Of a stretch of DNA of 64,000 nucleotides, positions 8,256-15,731 are shown in pieces; the stretch's first letter is position 1; each line of letters starts with the position of its first letter. Made by a program: the position numbers and the translations under genes. The stretch is from Salinicoccus sp. Bachu38 (lineage in GTDB: Bacteria > Bacillota > Bacilli > Staphylococcales > Salinicoccaceae), in NCBI RefSeq assembly GCF_038561955.2, contig NZ_CP138333.2, positions 372,001-436,000 of the forward strand, written 5' to 3'. The notes below the pieces were generated by a model. It searched no databases. It was not told where the DNA came from and was given only the letters and a program-made list of their open reading frames with translations.

Positions 8256-8386
8256 AAAAGTAATAATATTCATTCTACAACATTGAAATAATTTTTTCAT
8301 CCGTCATATAGAGTATATCCATATTTTCTTAAACAAACCCGAATGTGGTAGAATAATAGGAAACAAAAACAAAGGATAGACCTGTA

Positions 8387-8992
8387 ATGATGAAAATACT
8401 CATGATAGACAATTACGATTCTTTTACATATAACCTCGTCCATTACTTGGAGGATAACCCCGAGGTGAGGGAGGTTGTGGTCCGGACGCCGGACGAATTG
8501 ATGGAGGCATCTCTGAAGGGCATCTCGGGCATCATCATCTCACCGGGTCCTTCCCATCCGGCAGACCGTCAGGAAGTGATGGACTTCATTGAAGGATATT
8601 GGCACGCGTATCCTGTCCTCGGCATCTGCCTCGGCCATCAGATGCTCTGGCATATGGCTGGGGGAACGGTCGGACGCGGGGTGCGCCCGGTTCATGGCCA
8701 CGTGTCGGAAATCACCCATGATGGGCAGGGGCTGTTTCGGGGGCTGCCCGATGTCTTTACAGTCACCCGGTACCATTCGCTCATCTGCTCGGGGGAAGCG
8801 CCCCGCGGATTCATCGTCTCGGCCCGGACGGCAGACGGTGTTGTGATGGCAATACGCCACGAGCACTATCCGATCTACGGACTGCAGTATCATCCCGAGG
8901 CGATCCTCTCCGAGTACGGCAGGGAGCAGCTGGGACAGTTCATCAGTGCGCTGAAGGAAGGTGAAATGAATGCAGGTCCATGTAAAGTTTAA
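8387..8992 (+). CDS. pabA: Aminodeoxychorismate synthase, glutamine amidotransferase subunit
   Basis: A 201-residue class I amidotransferase: MILMIDNYDSFTYNLVHYL-type start, oxyanion motif SPGPSHP (about residues 52-58), nucleophile in GICLGHQM (Cys about 80), and catalytic HPE (YHPEAI, about 170). It releases ammonia from glutamine for PabB to make 4-amino-4-deoxychorismate, the precursor of p-aminobenzoate and folate. The same fold also serves anthranilate synthase (TrpG), but its partner here is a PabB-PabC fusion and no trp genes are near. The start is the first of two adjacent ATG codons after AAAGGAT. It overlaps the next gene by 23 bases, which suggests translational coupling. Confidence 0.92.
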   Translation: MMKILMIDNYDSFTYNLVHYLEDNPEVREVVVRTPDELMEASLKGISGIIISPGPSHPADRQEVMDFIEGYWHAYPVLGICLGHQMLWHMAGGTVGRGVRPVHGHVSEITHDGQGLFRGLPDVFTVTRYHSLICSGEAPRGFIVSARTADGVVMAIRHEHYPIYGLQYHPEAILSEYGREQLGQFISALKEGEMNAGPCKV

Positions 8993-10673
8993 AAAGGCAG
9001 GCAGGACGGAAGAACTTTATTTTACGAAACCGGTCGAAGTGATGACTGAACAGTACATGTCGCTGGACGAAGCACTGGAGAATGCCCAGAACCATGCTGA
9101 GGGGGGACGGTATGTGATCCCGGCCCTCAGCTATGAGGCGAAGGAGGGTGGACCGTTTGTCATCGGCGTCTTTGATGCTCCGGTGGACAGGGATGCGTTT
9201 CTGAAGGATTATGATGGGGACGGTGTCTACACGATGGGGGAGCCTGTCTTCACAGAGGCACCCGGGAAGATCATGACGGATATCGAAAAGATCCAAAACA
9301 GCATAAAGGACGGCCATACGTACCAGGTCAACTACACGACCCGGCTCAAAGGCAATTTTTCGGGAGATTCCCATGCGCTGTTCGAACAGCTCATCGCAAA
9401 GAACAATGGTGACTATACGATGTTCATCCATTGGAAGGAGAGGTCCATCGTGAGCTGCTCGCCGGAACTCTTTTTCGAAGTGGATGCAGCCGGAAAGATT
9501 TCGACCCGGCCGATGAAAGGTACGGCAAGGAGGTATGACGATCCGGTGAAGGACCAGGAAAGTTTCGACTTTCTGAATCATTCGGGAAAAGATCGGGCGG
9601 AGAACGTAATGATCGTCGATCTTCTGCGCAACGATCTGTCAAAAGTGGCCAGAAAAGGCAGCGTAAATGTGCCCGAACGCTTTACAATCGAGCGCTATGA
9701 CACGGTCTACCAGATGACTTCGACAGTCGAGGCGGAACTGGCAGCGGACACGGGGCTGCCGGACGTGATCGAAGCGCTCTTTCCATGCGGCTCGATCACC
9801 GGCGCGCCGAAGCAGTCGACGATGGACATCATCCGTGGGCTTGAGCGCACGCCCAGAGGCTTCTATTGCGGTACACTCGGCATCTTGCATCCAGACGGTT
9901 CCCAGGTATTCAACGTCCCCATCCGTACGCTGTATATCGAAGGGGGACGATATGAATATGGTACAGGCGGCGGCATTACCTATGATTCCATACCAGAAAA
10001 CGAGTATGATGAAATGGTCGCCAAGACCGCCTTCCTCGAAGACGGCAGATACAAGCTGATCGAGACGATGCGGCTTGAGTCCGGCACCGTCAGACGGTTC
10101 GGACTGCACGAGAAGCGCATTCTGAAATCAGCACGTGCACTTGCCTTCTCGCCGCCGGATTTCAGACGCGAAGTCATGGCGTACATCGAAAAGAACAGTC
10201 TGAATGAGGCAGGCGGCCTCTACAGGCTCCGTGCAGTCGCAGATGCCACAGGGCGGATGGTGCTCTCACATGGAGAAGTTGAAGAGGTGGAGCACGCAGA
10301 TGCCCGGCTCGCGGAAGGGGCGATCAAGGCGCCCCCGATGTTCCTGGCGAATAAAACGACGGTCAGGCACCATTATCATAGTGTGGGCGATGATTTCCCC
10401 ATCGTTTTATATTATAATGAGTATCAGCAACTGACCGAATTCAATATCGGCAACCTGGTCGTTGAAGAGGACGGGGGATTCCATACACCACCCGGCACCA
10501 GCGGTCTGCTTGATGGCGTGATGCGCCAGAGCCTAATGGCACAGGGGGTTTTGGAAGAACGGGACTATTCCCTGGAATCATTCCTTGAAAAGTATGAGAA
10601 CGGCAGCATAAAAATATATCTGATCAACAGCCTGAAAGAATGGGTGCGGATCAATCTGAATATTCCGGGGTGA
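8970..10673 (+). CDS. pabB: Fused aminodeoxychorismate synthase component I and aminodeoxychorismate lyase
   Basis: A 567-residue fusion. Residues 1 to about 350 are the chorismate-binding PabB domain, with STRPMKGTARR (the lysine motif of PabB), DLLRNDLSKVA, and GSITGAPKQSTMDII. Residues about 365-567 form a class IV aminotransferase-fold PabC domain: LIETMRLESG, the probable PLP lysine in LANKTTVRHHYH, and EFNIGNLVV followed by TPPGTSGLLDGVMRQ. The protein would convert chorismate plus ammonia to aminodeoxychorismate and then split it to p-aminobenzoate and pyruvate. With pabA this gives the whole pABA branch in two genes. The gene starts inside pabA. Assignment of the lyase domain is strong by motif, but activity is inferred. 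Confidence 0.92.
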   Translation: MQVHVKFKKAGRTEELYFTKPVEVMTEQYMSLDEALENAQNHAEGGRYVIPALSYEAKEGGPFVIGVFDAPVDRDAFLKDYDGDGVYTMGEPVFTEAPGKIMTDIEKIQNSIKDGHTYQVNYTTRLKGNFSGDSHALFEQLIAKNNGDYTMFIHWKERSIVSCSPELFFEVDAAGKISTRPMKGTARRYDDPVKDQESFDFLNHSGKDRAENVMIVDLLRNDLSKVARKGSVNVPERFTIERYDTVYQMTSTVEAELAADTGLPDVIEALFPCGSITGAPKQSTMDIIRGLERTPRGFYCGTLGILHPDGSQVFNVPIRTLYIEGGRYEYGTGGGITYDSIPENEYDEMVAKTAFLEDGRYKLIETMRLESGTVRRFGLHEKRILKSARALAFSPPDFRREVMAYIEKNSLNEAGGLYRLRAVADATGRMVLSHGEVEEVEHADARLAEGAIKAPPMFLANKTTVRHHYHSVGDDFPIVLYYNEYQQLTEFNIGNLVVEEDGGFHTPPGTSGLLDGVMRQSLMAQGVLEERDYSLESFLEKYENGSIKIYLINSLKEWVRINLNIPG

Positions 10674-10677
10674 AGGC

Positions 10678-10890
10678 ATGTTAACTCTCTTTTTAATAAT
10701 ATTGGTGATTGCGATTGTGATGTTTACCCACTTCGTAGTGACATACCTCATTGAAAATGACGTCAAGATCGTGGGGGTGCTCCTCGCTTTCGTCGGAGTC
10801 ATCGCAGCCATCATCATCGTACAGTTCATCATCAGTGGCGTCACCGATTTCGTTGCAGGTGAATTGGATATTTTCTACAGGGATAATTAG
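10678..10890 (+). CDS. Small membrane protein, two predicted helices
   Basis: A 70-residue protein with two membrane helices (about residues 3-24 and 31-56) and a short acidic tail ending GELDIFYRDN. It starts five bases after the pabB stop, with GGGGTGAAGGC as ribosome-binding site, so it is in the same transcript. I do not recognise the family and assign no function. Confidence 0.7.
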   Translation: MLTLFLIILVIAIVMFTHFVVTYLIENDVKIVGVLLAFVGVIAAIIIVQFIISGVTDFVAGELDIFYRDN

Positions 10891-10915
10891 GAGAACATTT
10901 TAGGAGGAACCAGTC

Positions 10916-11173
10916 ATGATTTTTGCAAATGGGGATTGCTATGTCACATATCAGCAGCCGGAACCGATCGATTCCACGAAGCGGGTGGAACTGGAGCAGG
11001 CATTTGAAGATGGGGACCACGTCTATCTGAGGGACATGGTCACGACCGAGCACACACTCACTTTCTACTATTCTCCCATCAAGGTGATGGAAGAGAAGAA
11101 CACCATCGAACCCGGTGATGTCGTCATAGAGGAAGTCGGGGAATTTCTCACAGGAATGGAGTTTTCAATATGA
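10916..11173 (+). CDS. Minimal KipI/PxpB-like (AHS1) N-terminal domain protein
   Basis: An 85-residue protein. Its layout, GD near the start, PEPIDSTKRVELEQAF, then TLTFYYSPIKV near residue 55, follows the N-terminal domain of KipI/PxpB (allophanate hydrolase subunit 1 family), where the corresponding parts are LGDSAMMIRFG, IEEAANQTV and SITVYYDP. Full-length members have about 220-240 residues, so the C-terminal cyclophilin-like domain is absent. The gene overlaps the next, KipA-like gene by ATGA, and partner genes of this family usually lie together. This supports a reduced partner rather than a random small protein. The match is remote and made by eye. AGGAGGAACC precedes the ATG. Confidence 0.6.
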   Translation: MIFANGDCYVTYQQPEPIDSTKRVELEQAFEDGDHVYLRDMVTTEHTLTFYYSPIKVMEEKNTIEPGDVVIEEVGEFLTGMEFSI

Positions 11174-12111
11174 GTCTAATCATACAGGACAGCGGGATGC
11201 TGACACTTCTGCAGACACTGGACCCCGAGGATTCTGCCAGGGGCAATGAATACAACGGGGCATGCGACCGTCTTGCCCACCAGCTGGCCAACCAGCTTGT
11301 AGGGAACAGCTCCGATCAGCCGACCATCGAAATGACGCTGCGCCCGGGGGCCATCAAATTCACGGAGCCCACCATCGTCGCCTTCTCAGGTGCGGAATTC
11401 AAGGCGAAGTCCGGAGACCGCAACATCTTCATCAACAGGATATATATGTTCGATCGTGGAGATGAGCTTGTATTCGGAGAATCCACCAGAGGGAACAGGG
11501 TCTATCTGGCTGTTGCCGGCGGCATTAAAGTTGAAGGCTCGAATGTTTTGCGCTCCGGTGATGAGGTCATCATGTGCCGCGACTATACTGCTCAGCATGA
11601 CGAGCTTTTCAATATGCTTAAACAGCAGAATGAAGTGAACTGGGGCGTGGACACCTACGCGCTCGTGGAAGTGTATCTTTCAGACACATATCACATGGTC
11701 AGGCGTCCGGATGTGCCGGAGGAAGTCTACCGGGCCATCGAAGCCAATGAGTATACGGTAAGGAATGAAAAATACCGTGCGGCCCTGTATCTTGAAGGCG
11801 CCGAGGTGGACATGGCTCCCGACGGCATTGAACATCCGGGCATCAAGGGTGGGGTGTACATTGCGGACGGCCAGCCTGTAATTGCATTGAACGACTTCAA
11901 TGACTATACGACTGCACCGCATGCCGGTACGATACCGTCCTATCATCTGCACAAGCTCGTCCAGAAGCGTGCAGGCTCCAAAATACGCTTCAAATGCATC
12001 GAGGCGGAAGATGCGCATGCGAACCTGTATGCCCATCACCTGTGGGTGAAAAGCCTGTTCAAGGCCATCGACTACAAGCTGTCGAAGGAACTTATCAAAG
12101 AGAAGATGTAG
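11170..12111 (+). CDS. KipA/PxpC-like (AHS2) biotin-dependent carboxyltransferase family protein
   Basis: A 313-residue protein of the AHS2 family, about the usual length. Family features are visible at the N-terminus: an equivalent of LFTTVQDxGRxG (MLTLLQTLDPEDSARGNEYNG), the segment CDRLAHQLANQLVGN matching MDxxALRLANxLVGN (about residues 33-47), the FSGAEFKAKSGDRN part, and VYLAVAGGIKV. Members are subunits of 5-oxoprolinase (PxpC) or of the KinA inhibitor/antagonist pair (KipI/KipA) in Bacillus. No pxpA gene (LamB/YcsF family) is near and the partner is reduced, so an oxoprolinase is not supported. Its actual role is unknown. A terminator follows. Confidence 0.8.
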   Translation: MSLIIQDSGMLTLLQTLDPEDSARGNEYNGACDRLAHQLANQLVGNSSDQPTIEMTLRPGAIKFTEPTIVAFSGAEFKAKSGDRNIFINRIYMFDRGDELVFGESTRGNRVYLAVAGGIKVEGSNVLRSGDEVIMCRDYTAQHDELFNMLKQQNEVNWGVDTYALVEVYLSDTYHMVRRPDVPEEVYRAIEANEYTVRNEKYRAALYLEGAEVDMAPDGIEHPGIKGGVYIADGQPVIALNDFNDYTTAPHAGTIPSYHLHKLVQKRAGSKIRFKCIEAEDAHANLYAHHLWVKSLFKAIDYKLSKELIKEKM

Positions 12112-12117
12112 AGTGCG

Positions 12118-12147
12118 ATTCCAGGGCGGCCGTCCTGGAATTTTTTT
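12118..12147 (+). terminator. Rho-independent terminator after the KipA-like gene
   Basis: Stem ATTCCAGG / CCTGGAAT is followed by seven T residues. It closes the pabA-to-kipA-like transcript. Confidence 0.9.
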
Positions 12148-12267
12148 GATGATTTCTACCGAAATTTAAATCGTCAGCAACAATTGGGGCGAAAAATAAG
12201 GTATAATGATGTATCAGAAATAATGGACTATTGGTAATGACCAGTGAACGGTGGGATCGGTTTCGAT

Positions 12268-14058
12268 ATGGAAAAAATTTTGAAACAGTATTTTGGATTT
12301 GAAAATTTCAGGCCTAAACAGAAGGAAATCATAGAATCGGTCGTGGGTGGCCATAATACTCTGGGTGTGCTGCCGACAGGATCCGGAAAGTCGATCTGTT
12401 TTCAGGTGCCCGGCCTGGAAATGGACGGCCTGACGCTTGTCATCTCCCCGCTGATCTCATTGATGAGGGATCAGGTGGAAACATTGAATGCTCAGAGCAT
12501 TCCGGCAGCCTACTTGAATTCGACCCTGAAAAAGAAGGAAATAGACACTGTGATGTCGGGTCTTGAATCGGGTCGGTACCAGTTTCTCTACGTGGCGCCG
12601 GAGCGGTTCAATAACGACGACTTCCGGCAGCTGATCAGCAGGTTGGATGTCTCCCTGATTGCATTCGACGAGGCGCACTGCATTTCAAAGTGGGGCCATG
12701 ACTTCAGACCGAGCTATCAGAACATCATTCCTGTATTGAAGGAGATCGTGCCGGAGGCGACTACGGTCGGGCTGACTGCCACAGCAACAGAGGAAGTCCA
12801 GGAAAACATCCAGGAGCTGCTGGATATCAAAGAGGCGCATGTCTATACGACAAGTGTGGCCCGGGAGAACCTGCACCTCAGCGTCAATCCGACATACCAG
12901 CGTGAACAGTTCATAGAATCCTACATCAAAGATCGTCCCGGTTCTCCAGGCATCGTCTATGCGGCCACACGTGCAGAAGTGGAGAAGATATCGCTCCATC
13001 TGGAAGAGCATGATATTGAAAATGTCATCTATCATGGCGGCCTCGGCAAAGAGGAGAGGAACCGCAACCAGCGGCTGTTCATTACAGGGGAAGTGGACAT
13101 CGCCGTGGCGACGAACGCTTTCGGCATGGGGATAGACAAGCCCGACATCCGCTTCATCATCCACCATAACCTGCCGGGCGACCTCGAGAGCTACTACCAG
13201 GAAATCGGTCGTGCCGGCCGGGATGGGAAAATCAGCGAATGCATCCTGCTGTCCAGTCCACGTGACGTCAACCTCCATCAGTTCTTCATCGACCGTTCAA
13301 GCTCGACGGAACAGTACAAGGATCACATGCGTGCAAAACTCGATCGGATGATCCAGTATAACCGGACGAACAAATGCCTGAGCAGCTTCATCATCAAATA
13401 CTTTGATGCAGATGAATATGTAGTGGAATGTGGACAGTGCTCAAACTGCCGGAATCCCGGACGCACCTATGATATGACGCTCGAAGCGAAACTTGTCCTG
13501 AACCTTCTGGCGCAGAGCGAGATGCCGGTGACAAAGGAGCAGGCCATCCAGATACTGCGGGGGGAGGCGGCTGAGAACGTCCTGGCATTCAACCTGGATA
13601 CACTGAGTGCATTCGGGACGATGGAGAGCTATCTGACGAGCGAAGTCAACCATATCCTGGAAGAGCTCATATACAGGGGCTACGTCCATCTGAGGGATGA
13701 GCAGCTCTACATTGTGGACCGGAGCAGGAAAGTGATGAATGGGTCGGCCACACTCCATACCGTGCCTTTCAGAAGATACTTCAACGAAAAGGTGGATATC
13801 AGCACAGCTTCCTCGCCGAATGAGATACTGTATGAAAAGCTGGTGGAGACAAGGCGCCGCCTTGCGCACAAGCATGATGTGGAGGAAGCGTCCATATTCA
13901 CGGACAATGTACTCAGGGATTTTGCCAAGAAGGTACCCGAAACCAAGCAGGACATGGTGCATATCCAGGGGGTCGGGAACTACAAACTGAAACACTACTG
14001 CCCGGATTTCCTGGAGACGATCAATGCATACAAGAGGCAGATGACTGAAACGGAATGA
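12268..14058 (+). CDS. recQ: ATP-dependent DNA helicase RecQ
   Basis: RecQ of 596 residues from the ATG at 12268; an in-frame GTG at 12244 would add eight residues, but the family starts close to the KILKQYFGFENFRPKQ motif. Helicase motifs: VLPTGSGKSICFQVP (Walker A), DEAHC, GLTATAT, and YQEIGRAGRDG (motif VI). The RQC zinc site is complete, with cysteines in NKC, VEC, GQC and SNC (about 100 residues after motif VI). A C-terminal HRDC domain follows (about 520-596). RecQ unwinds recombination and replication intermediates. It is a single-gene unit, with a -10 TATAAT at 12202. Confidence 0.95.
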   Translation: MEKILKQYFGFENFRPKQKEIIESVVGGHNTLGVLPTGSGKSICFQVPGLEMDGLTLVISPLISLMRDQVETLNAQSIPAAYLNSTLKKKEIDTVMSGLESGRYQFLYVAPERFNNDDFRQLISRLDVSLIAFDEAHCISKWGHDFRPSYQNIIPVLKEIVPEATTVGLTATATEEVQENIQELLDIKEAHVYTTSVARENLHLSVNPTYQREQFIESYIKDRPGSPGIVYAATRAEVEKISLHLEEHDIENVIYHGGLGKEERNRNQRLFITGEVDIAVATNAFGMGIDKPDIRFIIHHNLPGDLESYYQEIGRAGRDGKISECILLSSPRDVNLHQFFIDRSSSTEQYKDHMRAKLDRMIQYNRTNKCLSSFIIKYFDADEYVVECGQCSNCRNPGRTYDMTLEAKLVLNLLAQSEMPVTKEQAIQILRGEAAENVLAFNLDTLSAFGTMESYLTSEVNHILEELIYRGYVHLRDEQLYIVDRSRKVMNGSATLHTVPFRRYFNEKVDISTASSPNEILYEKLVETRRRLAHKHDVEEASIFTDNVLRDFAKKVPETKQDMVHIQGVGNYKLKHYCPDFLETINAYKRQMTETE

Positions 14059-14062
14059 TTCA

Positions 14063-14087
14063 AGCCGGCCGATGGCCGGCTCTTGTC
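14063..14087. terminator. Convergent hairpin after recQ
   Basis: Stem AGCCGGCC / GGCCGGCT with a three-base loop lies between recQ and the convergent permease gene. The T-rich tail (TCTTGTCGTT) is weak. Confidence 0.5.
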
Positions 14088-14088
14088 G

Positions 14089-14952
14089 TTACATGGTGGA
14101 ATGCTTTGGCGGCCTGTTCTTTATGAACATATAGAAACTGGCTGCAAAAATAATGATGTATCCGAAGATGGACAGCATGTCCGGCACCTCATTGAAGAAG
14201 ACGATGCTGAAGATTGCCGTGTAGAGTATCGTGGAATAGAAGAATATTGATATCTCCCGGGCCGGTGCATAGCTGTATGCGATGGTCAGACCGAACTGGC
14301 CGAATGCTGCAAACAGTCCGGAGGATATGAGCATCCAGAATTGCGGCGCAGTCATCGGTTCATACTGCCAGATGAAGAAAGGCAGCAGGACGACCGAGGA
14401 GAAGAAGGAGAAGTAAAAGACCACTGTATAGAATTTCTCCCGGCTGCCGAGTGCTCTGAGTACAGTATAGGCGCCTGCCGCCAAAAGGGCTCCGAGCACC
14501 CCGACCACGGCATACAGCGTCTCACTCGACATGGAGGGCCTGATGATGAATACGGCACCGATGAAGGCGACGATGATTGCAATCATCTGATATTTGCGGA
14601 TGTATTCCTTGAGGAAAACGGCACAGAGTATTATGGTGAAGAAGGGGCTCAGCTTGTTGAGTATGTCCGCATCGCTCAGCACCATCCTGTCGATGGCGAA
14701 GAAGTTGAGTACAACACCGGTAACCCCGAGTGTCGAACGCAGCATCAACAGCCCCTGGTTCTCCCGGCGGCCGAAAAGCTTCTCCTTATAGTACAATGCC
14801 AGGGAGAGGGAAACGGTCATCGCAACGAAATTCCTGAAGAATGCCTTCTGGACCGTCGGAAGATCCCCGCTGTATTTTACGAAAAGGGCCATGAGGCTGA
14901 AGCCCAATGATGAAATGAGAAGGGCAATAATGCCTTTTGTTGTATTGCTCAT
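14089..14952 (-). CDS. EamA/DMT family permease
   Basis: A 287-residue membrane protein with ten predicted helices in two EamA repeats, each about 140 residues; the second begins near VVGVLGALLAAGAYTVLRALG. It starts MSNTTKGIIALLISSLGFSLMALFVKYSGD, typical of the drug/metabolite transporter superfamily. Such permeases export amino acids, purines or other metabolites. The substrate cannot be read here. No regulator or related enzyme is adjacent. Confidence 0.88.
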   Translation of the reverse strand: MSNTTKGIIALLISSLGFSLMALFVKYSGDLPTVQKAFFRNFVAMTVSLSLALYYKEKLFGRRENQGLLMLRSTLGVTGVVLNFFAIDRMVLSDADILNKLSPFFTIILCAVFLKEYIRKYQMIAIIVAFIGAVFIIRPSMSSETLYAVVGVLGALLAAGAYTVLRALGSREKFYTVVFYFSFFSSVVLLPFFIWQYEPMTAPQFWMLISSGLFAAFGQFGLTIAYSYAPAREISIFFYSTILYTAIFSIVFFNEVPDMLSIFGYIIIFAASFYMFIKNRPPKHSTM

Positions 14953-15169
14953 TTAAATGCAGCTCCATAAAAAAATTTTTAAATGAAATTTTTATTTCAC
15001 AGTTATATGCAGACAGAGTTTTACCGAAAATTTTTTGGTGGAATTTTTGCTACAGTATAACATACATATGATGCGACTTCGGCTATATTTAAGTGAGATT
15101 ATTCCCAATGAAATGTCTTTTTATGCCATTGATAATTATGGATGATTATGTCATTATAGAACGTGCAAT

Positions 15170-15216
15170 ACACATATATTGTGTGTAAATTTTACATAGG
15201 GCACAATATATAGTGT
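15170..15216 (+). promoter_or_regulatory. Tandem NrdR boxes upstream of nrdIEF
   Basis: Two matches to the NrdR box (consensus near ACACTATATATTGTGT): ACACATATATTGTGTG at 15170-15185 and GCACAATATATAGTGT at 15201-15216. Their starts are 31 bases apart, three helical turns, which is the usual arrangement. NrdR represses ribonucleotide reductase genes when dATP is high. The rest of the 371-base gap (14953-15323) is AT-rich; I see no gene in it. Confidence 0.85.
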
Positions 15217-15323
15217 TTACTTACTTTAAGAAGCGTGTAAAGAGATAATAGATGCAACCCATGATTTTCGGACGAGAGTTCGATTATTTTATTTTGCAGG
15301 AGCAGGAATGAGGGGGCGATGGC

Positions 15324-15731
15324 ATGCTGATTGCATTCTATTCCATGACGGGAAATACCAGGCGCTTCATCAGGAACTCCGGGGTGGCCGAGCACTATGA
15401 TACCTATGAAATCAATGCTTCAAACAGCAGTGGGCAGATTCGGGAACCCTTCATACTCGTTACCGGAACCTATGGATTCGGCGGGGTGCCGGATGAAGTG
15501 AAGGCGTTTCTTGAAGTGAACCACGAATTGATGGTGGGTGTCGCCTCAAGCGGCAACCGGAACTGGGGGAACAATTTTGCGCGTGCCGGAGAGCACATCA
15601 GTGACGAATACGGAGTACCATTGCTGATGAAGTTTGAGCTTCATGGAAACCAGAAAGACAGAGAAGAATTCATTGAAAAGGCAGGGGCTATGCATGAAAG
15701 TCTTGGACGAGAAAAAATACAACCATATTGA
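15324..15731 (+). CDS. nrdI: Ribonucleotide reductase flavodoxin NrdI
   Basis: A 135-residue flavodoxin-like protein starting MLIAFYSMTGNTRRF, with the FMN phosphate loop in SMTGNTRR, the VTGTYGFGGVPDEV segment and the SSGNRNWGNNFARAG segment typical of NrdI. NrdI supplies the oxidant that builds the Mn(III)2-tyrosyl radical of NrdF. The start has GGGGGCG upstream. The gene overlaps nrdE by 38 bases. Confidence 0.93.
   Translation: MLIAFYSMTGNTRRFIRNSGVAEHYDTYEINASNSSGQIREPFILVTGTYGFGGVPDEVKAFLEVNHELMVGVASSGNRNWGNNFARAGEHISDEYGVPLLMKFELHGNQKDREEFIEKAGAMHESLGREKIQPY

Noticed and set aside
14953-15169. Origin-like AT-rich region before nrdIEF
   Set aside because: AT-rich with weak short repeats but no DnaA-box cluster; an ordinary promoter region.
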